A stretch of DNA of 64,000 nt, taken from NCBI RefSeq assembly GCF_014640115.1, contig NZ_BMGI01000002.1, forward strand, positions 248,001-312,000. The letters run 5' to 3'. Origin of the DNA: Sinisalibacter lacisalsi (GTDB taxonomy: Bacteria > Pseudomonadota > Alphaproteobacteria > Rhodobacterales > Rhodobacteraceae). The translations under genes were made by a program, and so were the position numbers. The number at the start of each line of letters is the position of its first letter. The first letter of the stretch is position 1. The notes below the pieces were generated by a model that had not been told where the DNA came from, searched no databases, and saw only the letters and a program-made list of their open reading frames with translations. Positions 18,389 through 28,659 of this stretch are shown piece after piece.

Positions 18389-19432
18389 TCAGATGATCCC
18401 GTCCTCGTCGAACATCGGATCATCTTCCAGCTGGGACGACAGGTATTCCAGGGTTTCCTCGGCCTCTTCGGCATCGGCGACCTGGGCGACGTGGAACAGC
18501 GCGTCGCCCTCGTTGATGCTGGGAAACACCGTGCGGCCGACGATCAACCCGGCGAGATCCGTGACCACCGGGATTTCGACCTCGCCGAAGGGATCGGACA
18601 CGATCGCGAGGGTTTCGCTGGCTTTGACCATGTCGCCCTCGGATTTGAAGGACCTCAGCAACCCGCCCTGCGGCGCGCGCAGCCAATGGCTGGACTTGGA
18701 AAGCAAAGGCTTGCGCTTGGGTTTGGAGATGCCCTTGGCCGGCAGCATCCCCTGGTCCCTGAGCACGCGCAGGATGCCGCTGACCCCCGATCGCACCGCC
18801 ATTTCGTCGAACCGCAGCGCCTCGCCGGCCTCGAACAGCAGAACATCCACCCCGGCCTCCTTGGCCGCGCCGCGCAGCGAGCCCTCGCGCAGCCGCGAGC
18901 GCAGGATGACCGGCGCCCCGAACACCCGGGCCAGGCGCAGGGTTTCCCGGTTGTCGGGCGAGATCCGGACCTGCGGCATGTTGGTGCGGTGCACCGCGGC
19001 CGAGTGCAGGTCGATCCCGAGGTCGGCGCGGGCGACGATCTCGGTCATGAAGATGCGCGCCAGCCGCGACGCCAGCGAGCCGCCCTCGGTGCCGGGAAAG
19101 CAGCGGTTCAGGTCGCGCCGGTCGGGCAGGTAGCGCGAATGGTTGAGAAAGCCGAAGGTGTTGACGATCGGCACGGCGATCAGCGTGCCACGCAGGCTTT
19201 TCAGGTTCGGCATCCCGAGCAGGCGTCGCACGATCTCGACCCCGATGATCTCGTCGCCGTGAACCCCGGCGCTGACGAACACCACCGGGCCGTCGCGGCG
19301 GCCGTGGATGACATGGGCCGAGATCGTCACCGGCGTGTGGTCCGACAGCACGCTGACCGGCAGGTCGATCGTGCGCCGCGTCCCCGGCGCGACGGTTTGA
19401 TCGCCGATCTGGAACGGCTTGCGCCTTGCCAT
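18389..19432 (-). CDS. Succinylglutamate desuccinylase/aspartoacylase-family Zn hydrolase
   Basis: 347 residues, AstE/AspA family (M14-like). Zinc ligands are visible in SAGVHGDEIIG (H and E) and in DLHSAA. The C-terminal 90 residues (GGLLRSFKSEGDMV, LAGLIVGRTVF) resemble the lipoyl-like barrel found in this subgroup. It should cleave an amide bond between an acyl or amino-acid group and an amino acid. It is the last gene of a three-gene operon after rimK and the retropepsin-like gene, and its start overlaps the rimK stop. Confidence 0.82.
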   Translation of the reverse strand: MARRKPFQIGDQTVAPGTRRTIDLPVSVLSDHTPVTISAHVIHGRRDGPVVFVSAGVHGDEIIGVEIVRRLLGMPNLKSLRGTLIAVPIVNTFGFLNHSRYLPDRRDLNRCFPGTEGGSLASRLARIFMTEIVARADLGIDLHSAAVHRTNMPQVRISPDNRETLRLARVFGAPVILRSRLREGSLRGAAKEAGVDVLLFEAGEALRFDEMAVRSGVSGILRVLRDQGMLPAKGISKPKRKPLLSKSSHWLRAPQGGLLRSFKSEGDMVKASETLAIVSDPFGEVEIPVVTDLAGLIVGRTVFPSINEGDALFHVAQVADAEEAEETLEYLSSQLEDDPMFDEDGII

Positions 19433-20337
19433 CAGCCGCGGCCCTTGGTCCGGGTCTTGCCTGGGATGGCGGTTTTCTCGATGTGCTCGATGATCATGCC
19501 GGCGATGTCCTTGCCGGTGGCCTTCTCCACGCCTTCAAGGCCGGGAGAGGAGTTCACCTCCATCACCACCGGCCCGTGGTTCGAGCGCAGCATGTCGACG
19601 CCGCAGACGTTGAGGCCCATCGCCTTGGCCGCCCGCAACGCGGTCGAGCGTTCCTCGGGGCTGATCTTGATCACCTGCGCGCTGCCGCCGCGATGCAGGT
19701 TGGAGCGAAAATCGCCCTCGGCGCCGGTGCGTTTCATCGCGGCGACCACCTTGCCGCCGATCACGAAGGCGCGGATGTCGGTGCCGCCGGCTTCCTTGAT
19801 GAATTCCTGCACGAGGATGTTGATGCCGGCGCCGCGGAACGCCTCGATCACCGACCTCGCCGAGCGGTCGGTATCGGCCAACACCACGCCGATGCCCTGG
19901 GTGCCTTCCAGCAGCTTGATCACCATCGGCGCGCCGCCGGCGATCCTGACCACTTCGTCGGTCTGTTTCGGATCATGCGCGAAGGTTGTCACCGGCAGGC
20001 CGATCCCGTCGCGCGCCAGCAGCTGCATCGAGCGCAGCTTGTCGCGCGAGCGCCCGATCGCCACGCTTTCATTGACCGGGTAGACCCCCATCATCTCGAA
20101 CTGCCGCAGCACCGCGAGGCCGTAGAACGTGACCGAGGCGCCGATCCGCGGGATCACCGCGTCGTAGAGCGGCAGCTTTTCACCGTTGTAATAGATCTCG
20201 GGCCGGCGCGAGGCGATGTTCATGTAACACCGGGTGGTGTTGATGATGTCCAGCTCGTGCCCGCGAGCCAGCGCTGCTTCCTTGATCCGCTTGTGCGAAT
20301 ACAGGGTCGGCGCGCGCGAAAGCATGGCGATTTTCAT
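19432..20337 (-). CDS. rimK: RimK-type ATP-grasp glutamate ligase
   Basis: 301 residues, the normal RimK length. ATP-grasp core visible: [17 protein letters not shown] (nucleotide loop), [20 protein letters not shown] and [13 protein letters not shown] (Mg ligands). RimK adds glutamates to the C terminus of ribosomal protein S6 and can make poly-glutamate. ATG at 20337 begins the conserved [18 protein letters not shown]; an earlier in-frame start would add 14 residues. Downstream of the RimB-like protease by one base gap. Confidence 0.9.
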   Translation of the reverse strand: MKIAMLSRAPTLYSHKRIKEAALARGHELDIINTTRCYMNIASRRPEIYYNGEKLPLYDAVIPRIGASVTFYGLAVLRQFEMMGVYPVNESVAIGRSRDKLRSMQLLARDGIGLPVTTFAHDPKQTDEVVRIAGGAPMVIKLLEGTQGIGVVLADTDRSARSVIEAFRGAGINILVQEFIKEAGGTDIRAFVIGGKVVAAMKRTGAEGDFRSNLHRGGSAQVIKISPEERSTALRAAKAMGLNVCGVDMLRSNHGPVVMEVNSSPGLEGVEKATGKDIAGMIIEHIEKTAIPGKTRTKGRG

Positions 20338-20338
20338 C

Positions 20339-20779
20339 TCAGTCTCCTTGTGCGGGTGTGGTGAGCCAGGAGCGGCCACTGTCGACCAGAAGCCGGGCGC
20401 GACGCAAGGCGGAACGCCCGATGATGATCGGGAAGGTCATGTCGGCCCGGTCAGCGAGCGACACCTCGATGCGAATCCTGTGCCCGGCGATCAGAAGCCG
20501 GGTGCGGATGATAACCCGGTCCTGCGGCACGCCGCTGGTGTTGGTGATGGCGCGCCGGTCATGCAGGCGCAGGCGGCAAAGCCGTGCATCGTCCAGCCGG
20601 TCATGCTCGGGATGGAACTCGACCCAAGGCTCACCGTCCCGCTCGAAGATGCGGATGCGGCTGGCGTGCAGCGCGGTGGTGCGCGCGCCGGTGTCGATCT
20701 TGGCGTCGATCCGGTCGAGGCCGAGCTCCGGCAGGGCAACGTGTTCCCGCCAGCCTATGACGGTCGGTTTCCTGTGCAT
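20339..20779 (-). CDS. rimB: Retropepsin-like putative ATP-dependent Zn protease (RimB-like)
   Basis: 146 residues of the COG4067 family. The aspartic-protease-like motif [13 protein letters not shown] is at about residues 27-39 and the second conserved region PIIIGRSAL near 125. In Pseudomonas, rimB and rimK form an operon and RimB is reported to counteract or process RimK-modified S6. The start at 20779 ([13 protein letters not shown]) fits the family; further upstream codons read as non-family sequence. First gene of the operon. Confidence 0.78.
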   Translation of the reverse strand: MHRKPTVIGWREHVALPELGLDRIDAKIDTGARTTALHASRIRIFERDGEPWVEFHPEHDRLDDARLCRLRLHDRRAITNTSGVPQDRVIIRTRLLIAGHRIRIEVSLADRADMTFPIIIGRSALRRARLLVDSGRSWLTTPAQGD

Positions 20780-21052
20780 CGCTGTGTTCCGCTGCGGGGG
20801 GCGAGGAGGGACGCCTTCTGGCCGACCCTGTGACATCCCGAGGGTGCCTGGTGCCGTCGATTTGCGCCGCATACCCCGGAAAAACGACATCGTCGCCTGT
20901 TTTCGTGAGGATACCGGGGGTCACCCGCCGGCCCGGCCGATCGGTCGCGGCCGGGTGGGCCGCGGCGCCGCCGCCGCGCGAAGCACTTCGCGAGGCTGTT
21001 CAAGATCAAGTCCATGGTGCCTTGTCGCCCGAATCTGCGTTATCGTCATCTC

Positions 21053-21826
21053 ATGAAAGAACTTCATCGCACCATTCGCCTTCTCTACAAAGGCCAGAGC
21101 CAGCGCGCCCGCAGGTTCCGCTATGGGTTGATCGCCTTCGATGCCGTGACGATCCTTTATTTCATCGGCACGGCGGCGCTGCCCGCAACAGACTACATGA
21201 TGGCGGTGAACATCGGTCTGGGCCTGCTGATCCTGCTGGATCTCGCGGCCCGGTTCTGGATTTCGGAAAACCGGCGGCGCGAATTGACCCGGATCTACAA
21301 CATCGCGGACCTGATCGTCATCACCTCGCTGGTGCTCGGCCCGTTGCTGGCCGAGAGCCTCGGCTTCCTGCGGGTGCTCAGGGGGCTGCGGCTGATCCAT
21401 GCCTACCACCTCTTGCGTGACCTCCGGCGCGAGAGCCTGTTTTTCCGGCGCCACGAGGACGCGATCCTGGCCGCGGTGAACCTCTTCGTCTTCCTCTTCG
21501 TGACGACATCTCTCGTTTTCGTCCTCGCCTTCGAGGAGGAGTCGGGGCTGGAGGGCTATATCGACGCGCTCTATTTCACCGTGGCGACGCTGACCACGAC
21601 GGGGTTCGGCGATATCACCATGACCACGCCGCACGGCAAGTTGCTGGCCGTGCTCATCATGGTCGTGGGGGTGGCGCTGTTCGTGCAGCTCGCCCGGGCG
21701 ATCTTCCAGCCGTCGAAGATCAAGTACAAATGCCCCGAATGCGGGCTGAACCGGCATGAACCCGACGCGATTCACTGCAAGCACTGCGGCGAGCCGCTGA
21801 AGATCGAGACCGAGGGCAGCGATTGA
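21053..21826 (+). CDS. Voltage-gated-type K+ channel with C-terminal zinc ribbon
   Basis: 257 residues. Six membrane segments: an S4-like helix with spaced Arg (FLRVLRGLRL, R107/R110/R113), then a pore with the potassium filter TTGFGD at 182-187. After S6 the last 40 residues hold a four-Cys zinc ribbon (KCPECGLN and CKHCGEPL), unusual for such a short channel. ATG at 21053 chosen; an upstream in-frame ATG at 21014 adds non-family residues. The 273-base region upstream (20780-21052) has no recognisable gene. Confidence 0.8.
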   Translation: MKELHRTIRLLYKGQSQRARRFRYGLIAFDAVTILYFIGTAALPATDYMMAVNIGLGLLILLDLAARFWISENRRRELTRIYNIADLIVITSLVLGPLLAESLGFLRVLRGLRLIHAYHLLRDLRRESLFFRRHEDAILAAVNLFVFLFVTTSLVFVLAFEEESGLEGYIDALYFTVATLTTTGFGDITMTTPHGKLLAVLIMVVGVALFVQLARAIFQPSKIKYKCPECGLNRHEPDAIHCKHCGEPLKIETEGSD

Positions 21827-21850
21827 TCGCGCCGCGGTGGCGGCGCCGGC

Positions 21851-23122
21851 TCATTCTGCTTGCACCTCGTCGAGGCCGCGCGCCAGGCCTGCGCCGAGCG
21901 CGGCGATCACCGCGAAGGCGAGCAACACCGGGGCCGGGCCGAACAGGTCCGCGGCCAGCCCGAACAGGCCACCGGCCAGCAGCGCCGCCCCGATCAGGGT
22001 GTTGGACAGGGCGGTATAGCGGGCGCGGAAGGAATCCTCCGCCATGTCGGTCAGGTGCAGCTTGCGGCCGGCGCGCACGCCCTCGTAGGCGATCTGCGCG
22101 GCGAAGATCGCGGCGGCGGCCCCGAGCGCCCCGCCAAGGCCGTCGAACGCCAGGCCGAGCCCGCCGATCACGGCGAAGGCCGCCGCTCCCAGCCCGCCCG
22201 CCGCCATCAGCGTCTGCCGGCTGGAGCGGTCCGAGAACCGCCCCCAGATGTAGGACGCCAGCACCGAGGCGGCGGTCGAGGCCATCACCAGCGGGCCGAG
22301 TTCGTCCAGCGCGGTGCGTCCCGAGGCGGTGGACAGCATCACGATGAACGGCGGCGCCAGCGCGGTGACGGCGAGGGCGGCGCGCGCGGCGACGAACAGG
22401 CGCAGTTGCGCATCGGTCCACAGCGGCGCGACCAGCGCGGCGAACGAGCCGTCATCGTTGCCGGTTGCGGCGCCGTTCCGCGGTTCGCGCAGGGCGATGA
22501 ATATGGCCGAGGCGAACAGGAAGGCGGCCCCCGCGATCGCGATGATCGCGGCGAGCGGCGCGACGGCGATCTCGAAAATCCCGGTCGCCATCAGCAGGCC
22601 CACGCCGAAAACCGAAACCGAGGCGACCGAGGCGGCGAGCCCGGTGATCGCGCCGCGCCGGCGCTTGGCGATGGTGCGCGCCAGCGCGTCCTTGTAGCTG
22701 ACCGAGGCGGCCGAGCGCGCCACCGCCAGAACCGCGAGCGAGGCCAGGATCAACCCGCCCGCGAGCGCGCCCTCGAACAACAACGCCGCCGCCGCGATTC
22801 CCAGCGCCGCCAGCCCCTGCACCGCGCTGCCCACGGCCCAGAACCGCTTGCGCTGCGGGCTGGCCTCGACCCGGCGCGCGAGCGCAAGTTGCGGCAGCAG
22901 CGCGCCGGCTTCGCGCACCGGCACCAGCGCGCCGATGATCGCGCCCGGCGCGCCCAGCGCCGTCAGGAGCCACGACAGCACAAGCTTCGGGTCGATCAGG
23001 GCGTCGGCGGTCTTGGTGAGGGTGAGCGCCGCGACGTGGATCACCCCGTTGCGCGCCTCGCCGGGGCGGATGTCGTCGGCATCGGCCCCGGTGACCACGG
23101 AAAACATCTGTTTCATCGCCAT
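21851..23122 (-). CDS. Major facilitator superfamily transporter
   Basis: 423 residues with about 12 hydrophobic helices rich in Ala/Gly/Leu. The N-terminal segment (GVIHVAALTLTKTADALIDPKLVLSWLL) resembles a known group of MFS proteins in alphaproteobacteria, but no substrate is recognised. Loops carry the charged clusters expected between helices 2-3 (ARRVEASPQRKRFW) and 8-9 (GRFSDRSSRQTL). ATG 23122 is used because the longer frame starts in non-hydrophobic, Arg-rich sequence. Convergent with the K+ channel. Confidence 0.72.
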   Translation of the reverse strand: MAMKQMFSVVTGADADDIRPGEARNGVIHVAALTLTKTADALIDPKLVLSWLLTALGAPGAIIGALVPVREAGALLPQLALARRVEASPQRKRFWAVGSAVQGLAALGIAAAALLFEGALAGGLILASLAVLAVARSAASVSYKDALARTIAKRRRGAITGLAASVASVSVFGVGLLMATGIFEIAVAPLAAIIAIAGAAFLFASAIFIALREPRNGAATGNDDGSFAALVAPLWTDAQLRLFVAARAALAVTALAPPFIVMLSTASGRTALDELGPLVMASTAASVLASYIWGRFSDRSSRQTLMAAGGLGAAAFAVIGGLGLAFDGLGGALGAAAAIFAAQIAYEGVRAGRKLHLTDMAEDSFRARYTALSNTLIGAALLAGGLFGLAADLFGPAPVLLAFAVIAALGAGLARGLDEVQAE

Positions 23123-23256
23123 GTGACGGGCTCCAGTCTCGATCGGTGCGGGCGGCCGGTGGCGCCCCGCGCCGCGCCGCCCGTGCGGGTTTCCGGCGAG
23201 CATCGGCGAAAAGCGCCGGGAATGCCATCGGGATCATTGCCGCGGCCGCGCGGGGC

Positions 23257-24129
23257 TTATCCCGACAGGATTTCCGCCAGCAAGGCGTTGGGAAAGCGGC
23301 GCGCGCGGGTGATGGCGAGGAAGGTTTCCTTGATCCCGTCGAGTTGCGCGGCCTCGACCAGCACGCCCGCCGCAAGCTCGTCGCGCACGACGATCGGCGG
23401 GATCACCGCGAGCCCGGCGTTCTCGCGGGCAAGCAGGCGCAGCATCGCCATGTCGTCGGCCTCGGCGGCAATGGCGGGAGAGACGCCGAGCCGGGTGGTC
23501 AGCGCATCGAAACCGGCGCGGATCGCGGTTTCCGGGGTGGGCAGGATCAACGGCTCCTCGGCGAGCAGGTCGGGCAGGGCACGCGGGGCCGGGCCAACCC
23601 GGGCGGGCGTGCCGATCAGGCTGACCGGCTGCTCGGCGATCGGATGGATCAGCCAGGGACTGGCGGCATCGCGCGCCGGGGGCAGGTTGGTGAGGATCAC
23701 GTCGAGCGCGAGCGCGTCGAGCATGCGCAGCAGCTCGCCCTGCGAGCCCGAGCGCAGCACCACCTCGACATCGCGCCGGCCGATCAGCGGGCGCAGGAAC
23801 TGCATCTGGAAGTTGCGCGAGAGCGTGGCCAGCGCCCCGACGCGCAGGGCCTGCCGGCCGCCGCCGGTCTCGCGCAGGGTGGCGGTGAGGTCTTCGGCGG
23901 TGCGGAAGATCGCCTCGGCATGGTCGAGCGCGATGCGCCCGGCCTCGGTCAGCAAGAGGCCGCGCCCGCGCCGCTCGAACAGGTCGTGACCGAGCGCGGC
24001 TTCGAGCGTCTTGATCTGGGTCGACAATGCCGATTGCGACAGGTTCAGCCGCCGCGCCGCGCCGGTGAGGGTTCCGTCCATCGCAACGGCGCGGAACAGC
24101 CGCAGGTGGTGGAGATTGAGACGGGACAT
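23257..24129 (-). CDS. LysR-family regulator divergent from dabBA
   Basis: 290 residues. N-terminal LysR helix-turn-helix (MSRLNLHHLRLFRAV, LNLSQSALSTQIKTLEAALG) followed by the effector-binding domain. Start at 24129 is the family start. An in-frame extension upstream runs through the promoter and is rejected. It faces the DabB/DabA genes across a 100-base AT-rich region with a perfect TTCTA-N5-TAGAA repeat. By position it is likely to control the inorganic-carbon pump, like CbbR-type regulators; the effector is unknown. Confidence 0.86.
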   Translation of the reverse strand: MSRLNLHHLRLFRAVAMDGTLTGAARRLNLSQSALSTQIKTLEAALGHDLFERRGRGLLLTEAGRIALDHAEAIFRTAEDLTATLRETGGGRQALRVGALATLSRNFQMQFLRPLIGRRDVEVVLRSGSQGELLRMLDALALDVILTNLPPARDAASPWLIHPIAEQPVSLIGTPARVGPAPRALPDLLAEEPLILPTPETAIRAGFDALTTRLGVSPAIAAEADDMAMLRLLARENAGLAVIPPIVVRDELAAGVLVEAAQLDGIKETFLAITRARRFPNALLAEILSG

Positions 24130-24131
24130 AC

Positions 24132-24146
24132 TTCTAGCCAGTAGAA
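24132..24146. promoter_or_regulatory. LysR-type inverted repeat
   Basis: TTCTA-GCCAG-TAGAA, a perfect 5-bp inverted repeat (T-N11-A class when offset), 3 bases upstream of the LysR start. A second TAGAA half-site lies at 24174-24178. Expected recognition site for the divergent LysR protein. Confidence 0.55.
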
Positions 24147-24149
24147 CGA

Positions 24150-24177
24150 TTGGTGATAATATATGTAATTTTATAGA
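24150..24177 (+). promoter_or_regulatory. Likely dabB promoter
   Basis: TTGGTG, 16 bases, TATAGA within an AT-rich stretch that stands out in this GC-rich window. It lies 50 bases before the dabB ATG and immediately downstream of the LysR repeat, suiting activation by that protein. Confidence 0.4.
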
Positions 24178-24229
24178 AGGAGCGCAACCGGTATCTCCGC
24201 GGCAACCCGCCCGAACCGGAGATTGCGCG

Positions 24230-25792
24230 ATGATATCCCTTCCCCCCCTCGGCCTGATGGCGCCGATCCTGTTTCTCGCCCCCGCGGCGCTGGCGATGGT
24301 TCGCCCCGGCCCGCGCCCGAAGCATCTGCCGCGCCTCGCCGAAACCGCCGCGCTGGCGGCGCTGGCGCTGGCGCTGGCCGGGGTGGCGCAGCTCCTGCTC
24401 GCCGGGCCCTCCACCGTCGCGCTCGGCGACGGCGCCCTGCGGCTCGCGATCCGGCTCGACGCGATCAGCGCGACGATGACCCTGCTGGTCGCCTTCGTCG
24501 GCTGGGTGGTGATGCGCTACGGGCGCAGCTACCTCGACGGCGCGGCGCGCGAGGGGGCGTTTCACGGCTTCATGTCGCTCGCGCTGGCGGCGGTGCTGGT
24601 GCTGGTGCAGGCGGGCAGCCTCGCGGTGCTGATCCTGGCCTTCTTCGCGGTCGGGCGCGCGCTGCGGCGGCTGCTCCTGTTCCACGGCGAGCGGGCCGAG
24701 GCGCGGCGGGCGGCGGCGAAGCTGGCGCTGGTCTGGGGCATGGGCGACGTGGCGCTGGTGCTGGCCTCGGCGCTGCTGTGGTGGGCCTTCGCTACCGCCG
24801 ACCTTGCCGCCCTCGGCGCCGCCGCGCGCGACGGCTTGCCGCTCGCGGCGCAGGTCGGGGTGGTCTTGCTCGTAATCGCGGCGCTGCTCAAGACCGCCTC
24901 GTTCCCGATGCACGGCTGGCTGACCGAGGTGATGGAGGCGCCGACGCCGGTCTCGGCGCTGCTGCACGCCGGGATCATCAACGCCGGCGGCTTCCTGTTG
25001 ATCCGGCTCGCCGAGGTGGTTCAGGCCAGCCCCGGCGCGATGGCCGCCCTGCTCATGCTGGGGGGGATAACGGCGCTGTTCGGTGCGGTGGTGATGCTGA
25101 CCCAGAGCGCGGTGAAAACGGCGCTGGCTTGGTCGACGGTAAGCCAGATGGGCTTTCTGTTGATGCAGATCGGGCTCGGGCTGTGGCCGCTGGCGGTTCT
25201 GCATATCGTCGCCCATTCGCTCTACAAGGCGCATGCCTTCCTGTCCTCGGGCGGGGCGGTGACGGCGGTGGCGCAGCTGCGGCGGCCCGGCCCGGTCGCG
25301 GTGCCGGGGATCGCGGCGGTGATCCGGGCCTTCGCGCTCGCGCTGGTGCTCTACGCGGTCGTTGCCACCGGGTTCTCCGTGCTGGTCGGACCGAAATCGG
25401 CGCAGGGGCTCAGCCTTGGCGCGATCCTTATCTTCGGCGTGGCCTACCTTGTGGCACAGGGGCTTGCCGATACCGCGCCGCGGGCACTGACCCGGCGCAC
25501 GGTCAGGGCCGCCTTCGCCGCGGCAGTGGCCTATTTCGGCTTCCACGCCGCCGCCGGGGCGCTCTGGGGGCCGCATCTGCCCGCCCCGCCCGCGCCCGGA
25601 CCGCTGGAATGGGCGTTGATCGCGCTGGCGGTGCTGTCCTTTGCCGTGGTCGCCGTGGGGCAGGCGCTGTTTCCGCTCTGGGCGCATCACCCGTCGACGG
25701 CCGGGATCAGGGTGCACCTGGCCAACGGCCTCTATCTCAACGCGGTCTTCGATCGTCTGATCGGCGGGCTGCGCGTCGTGAAATCGCGCTGA
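24230..25792 (+). CDS. dabB: DabB, NuoL-like membrane subunit of inorganic-carbon pump
   Basis: 520-residue membrane protein of the proton-conducting NuoL/MrpA family. Many helices; conserved stretches [28 protein letters not shown] and [17 protein letters not shown] carry the proton-path Lys/His/Glu. Shorter than NuoL and not next to other Complex I genes. Its partner directly downstream is DabA, so it is the cation-driven membrane half of the DAB dissolved-inorganic-carbon complex. ATG 24230 begins the first hydrophobic helix. Confidence 0.85.
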   Translation: MISLPPLGLMAPILFLAPAALAMVRPGPRPKHLPRLAETAALAALALALAGVAQLLLAGPSTVALGDGALRLAIRLDAISATMTLLVAFVGWVVMRYGRSYLDGAAREGAFHGFMSLALAAVLVLVQAGSLAVLILAFFAVGRALRRLLLFHGERAEARRAAAKLALVWGMGDVALVLASALLWWAFATADLAALGAAARDGLPLAAQVGVVLLVIAALLKTASFPMHGWLTEVMEAPTPVSALLHAGIINAGGFLLIRLAEVVQASPGAMAALLMLGGITALFGAVVMLTQSAVKTALAWSTVSQMGFLLMQIGLGLWPLAVLHIVAHSLYKAHAFLSSGGAVTAVAQLRRPGPVAVPGIAAVIRAFALALVLYAVVATGFSVLVGPKSAQGLSLGAILIFGVAYLVAQGLADTAPRALTRRTVRAAFAAAVAYFGFHAAAGALWGPHLPAPPAPGPLEWALIALAVLSFAVVAVGQALFPLWAHHPSTAGIRVHLANGLYLNAVFDRLIGGLRVVKSR

Positions 25793-25808
25793 ACGAAAGG
25801 GTTCTGCC

Positions 25809-28187
25809 ATGTTCCTCAAGCACAAGACGATCGCGCCCGCCCGGGTGTCGAGCCTGCTGGTGGCCGCCGAGGCCGCGGCGCGGGCGATCCCGCCGGCCTT
25901 CCCGCTGGATGCAACGGTGGCGGTCAACCCGTTCCTTGGCCAATCGGGGGTGGATCTCGCCACCGCCTCGGCCCGGCTTGCCCGCGTGGCCGGGGTGCGT
26001 CTCACCCGGCCGCGGTCGGACTACGCCGCCGAGGTGGCGGCGGGCCGCATCACCGACGATGATCTCGCCGCCGCGCTGATCGCCAGCACGTCGCCCCTCA
26101 AGCCGGTGGACCTGGCGCTGCTGAAGGCGAAGCTGGCCCGCGAACGGCCGGCGCCACGGGCCTTGCCGAGCATCGCCGATCTCGCCGCCGAGGCGACCGG
26201 GATCGACTGGCCGGCGATCCTCGCGCGCGCCTTCGGGCTTTGGGCGGCGGGGCATTTTGACCGCGGCCAGGCGCTCTGGACGCCGGCGCCGGGGCGCTCG
26301 GCCTTCGCCGCCTGGCGGGAATGGGCGACGCATGATCTTGCGCCCGAGATCGCGGGGCTCACCGGGTTCTGCGCGCATGTGGCGGCGGCCCCCGACACCG
26401 CAGAACGGACGATCCTGCGCGCGGCGGAGGGTCTCGGCATCACCGACGCGGCGGCCGAAACCGCCTTTCACCGGCTGTTGATGGATCTCGGCGGATGGGC
26501 GCAGCACGCGCGCTGGCTGCTCTGGCAGGCCGAGCTTGCGGGCCGGTCCGACACCACGATCACCGACCTGATCGCGATCCGGCTGATCTGGGAGGAGGCA
26601 CTGCTGGAGCACTGCCCGGACGTTGCCGAGGCCTGGGCCGACGTGTGCGCCGCGCATGCCGAACCGGTCGCGCCCGGACCCGACGAGGCGCTCGACGCGA
26701 TCCTGCAGGATGCCGCCGAGAGGGCCGGGCAACGGCGGCTGGCGGCGGCGCTGCCCGGCGCGGGGGGGACGAACGATCGCCCCGCCGTGCAGGCGGCGTT
26801 CTGCATCGACGTGCGCTCGGAGGTGTTCCGCCGCGCGCTGGAGGCGCAGGATGCGGGCGTGCGCACGCTCGGCTTCGCCGGGTTCTTCGGCCTGCCTGTT
26901 TCGCATCGCGCGCATGGCTCCGATATCGCCGAGGCGCACCTGCCGGCGCTGCTGACGCCGGGCCTTGCCACCTGCAGCCACGCCGCAGCGGAAGCCGAGC
27001 AGGGGGCGCGGATCGCCGCGCGCGCCGCCCGCGCCTGGGGCCGGTTCCGGCAGGCGGCGGTGTCGTCCTTCGCCTTCGTCGAGGCAGCGGGGCCGACCTA
27101 TGCCTGGAAACTGGTGAAAGACGCGCTCGGGCGCGGCGGCAAGGGGCTGGCGACCGGCCCCGCACCCCGGTTCGAGACCGGGCTGAGCCCGGCCGAGAAA
27201 GCCGCCACCGCCGCCGCCGCGCTCAAGGCGATGAGCCTGACCCGGGGCCATGCCCGGCTTGTCCTGCTGATCGGGCACGGCGCCCAGCTGGTGAACAACC
27301 CGCATGCCAGCGCCTATCATTGCGGCGCCTGCGGCGGGCATACCGGCGAGGTTTCGGCCCGCCTGCTCGCCAACTTGCTCAACGATCCCGAAACCCGCGC
27401 GGGATTGCCCGCCGAGGGGATCGACCTGCCGGCCGACACGCGCTTCGTCGCCGGGCTGCACGACACCACGACCGATGCGGTGGCACTGTTCGCCGACGAT
27501 CCCGCGCCCGAACACGCGGCCGACCTTGCCCGGGTGCGCGGCTGGCTCGCCCGCGCCGGTGAACAGGCCCGGGCCGAGCGCGCGCTTGCTCTGCCGGGGG
27601 CGACGCCCGGGAGCATCGCGGCGCGCGCCACGAACTGGGCCGAACTCAGGCCGGAATGGGGGCTGGCGGGCTGTGCCGCCTTTGTCGCGGCGCCGCGCGC
27701 GGTCACTGCCGGGGTCGACCTGGGGGGCAGGGCGTTCCTGCACTGCTACGACTGGGCCGAGGATGCCGATTTCGCCACGCTGGAGCAGATCCTGACCGCG
27801 CCGGTGGTGGTGGCGAGCTGGATCAGCCTGCAATACTACGGCTCGGCGGTGGCGCCCGAGGCGTTCGGCGGCGGCAACAAGCTGATCCACAACGTCGTCG
27901 GCGGCATCGGCGTGGTGCAGGGCAACGGCGGCATCCTGCGGCCCGGTCTGCCGTGGCAGGCGCTGCACGATGGCGAGAGCCTGGTTCACGAGCCCCTGCG
28001 CCTGTCGGTGATGATCGCGGCGCCCCGCGACGCGATCGCCGGGGTGCTGGCGCGCCACGACGCGGTGCGCGCGCTGTTCGACAATGGCTGGCTTCATCTC
28101 TTCGCGCTGGAGGAGGGCCGCGTCGCCGCGCGCTATCGTCCGGGGTTGACCTGGCAGGCGGAGCGCGGCGCGCAACCGGCGGGGTGA
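25809..28187 (+). CDS. dabA: DabA, beta-carbonic-anhydrase-like subunit of inorganic-carbon pump
   Basis: 792-residue DUF2309/UPF0753 protein. Predicted zinc and catalytic residues are visible: C332 and D334 in CIDVRSE, H490 in [12 protein letters not shown]505 in YHCGACGG. Spacings (2 between the first two, 15 between the last two) match those of Halothiobacillus DabA. It should hydrate CO2 to bicarbonate in one direction, energised by DabB, concentrating inorganic carbon in the cytosol. Follows dabB by 16 bases with AAAGG ahead of the ATG. Confidence 0.9.
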   Translation: MFLKHKTIAPARVSSLLVAAEAAARAIPPAFPLDATVAVNPFLGQSGVDLATASARLARVAGVRLTRPRSDYAAEVAAGRITDDDLAAALIASTSPLKPVDLALLKAKLARERPAPRALPSIADLAAEATGIDWPAILARAFGLWAAGHFDRGQALWTPAPGRSAFAAWREWATHDLAPEIAGLTGFCAHVAAAPDTAERTILRAAEGLGITDAAAETAFHRLLMDLGGWAQHARWLLWQAELAGRSDTTITDLIAIRLIWEEALLEHCPDVAEAWADVCAAHAEPVAPGPDEALDAILQDAAERAGQRRLAAALPGAGGTNDRPAVQAAFCIDVRSEVFRRALEAQDAGVRTLGFAGFFGLPVSHRAHGSDIAEAHLPALLTPGLATCSHAAAEAEQGARIAARAARAWGRFRQAAVSSFAFVEAAGPTYAWKLVKDALGRGGKGLATGPAPRFETGLSPAEKAATAAAALKAMSLTRGHARLVLLIGHGAQLVNNPHASAYHCGACGGHTGEVSARLLANLLNDPETRAGLPAEGIDLPADTRFVAGLHDTTTDAVALFADDPAPEHAADLARVRGWLARAGEQARAERALALPGATPGSIAARATNWAELRPEWGLAGCAAFVAAPRAVTAGVDLGGRAFLHCYDWAEDADFATLEQILTAPVVVASWISLQYYGSAVAPEAFGGGNKLIHNVVGGIGVVQGNGGILRPGLPWQALHDGESLVHEPLRLSVMIAAPRDAIAGVLARHDAVRALFDNGWLHLFALEEGRVAARYRPGLTWQAERGAQPAG

Positions 28188-28238
28188 TCGTGCGCCCCGC
28201 GCCCGACGCGGGCGTCTGGCGGGGCCTCGGCCGCGCGG

Positions 28239-28460
28239 TCAGCCGAGCGTTTGCGTCCGGCGCTTCATCCAGGCGGCGATGCTGGCGCGCGAGCTGCCGA
28301 CGATCGTGTAATGGTCCAGATCACGGGCGCGGCCGGCGATATCGCGGGCGCGAATCGGGCGTGGGTATCGCGCGCCTGCGGATCTGATCCAGACGCAGGC
28401 CAGTTCGCCGTTCTCGTCGATCTCGGCGAACAGCATGCCTTGGCTGTCAAGTTTGGCCAT
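28239..28460 (-). CDS. Small protein of unknown function
   Basis: 73 residues, [24 protein letters not shown] at the start, then a basic middle and C terminus ([10 protein letters not shown]). A strong ribosome site (GAGGGGG) precedes ATG 28460, supporting a real gene. No signal peptide or membrane helix. No family recognised. It lies convergent to dabA, and its 5' side faces the phosphonate transport operon across a 199-base promoter region. Confidence 0.55.
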   Translation of the reverse strand: MAKLDSQGMLFAEIDENGELACVWIRSAGARYPRPIRARDIAGRARDLDHYTIVGSSRASIAAWMKRRTQTLG

Positions 28461-28578
28461 CGCCAAATCCCCCTCAACTCCAGCAGTCGATCAATCGTTA
28501 ACGCTGCAGCCAGCGGCGGGCAAACGAAATCCTGTCGCACCCCCAGGCGGCGCATCTGGCGGCGCCGAGGGGAGCTCA

Positions 28579-28606
28579 TGTCATAAAACTTTTCGCGAAA
28601 CGTCAC
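28579..28606 (+). promoter_or_regulatory. Possible Pho box before phnC
   Basis: TGTCAT at 28579-28584 and CGTCAC at 28601-28606 are 22 bases apart, twice the 11-base Pho-box period. The position between them (TTTTCG) is degenerate. It lies 54 bases upstream of phnC, a sensible place for PhoB control under phosphate starvation. Confidence 0.35.
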
Positions 28607-28659
28607 GAAAGGGTGATCCTCACGGGGTCTTGTCGCGGCGACAGAACCGAGGGGGCCTT

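Noticed and set aside
24134-26005. 623-codon minus-strand frame over dabB
   Set aside because: Low-complexity Arg/Gln/His product opposite a gene with clear motifs.
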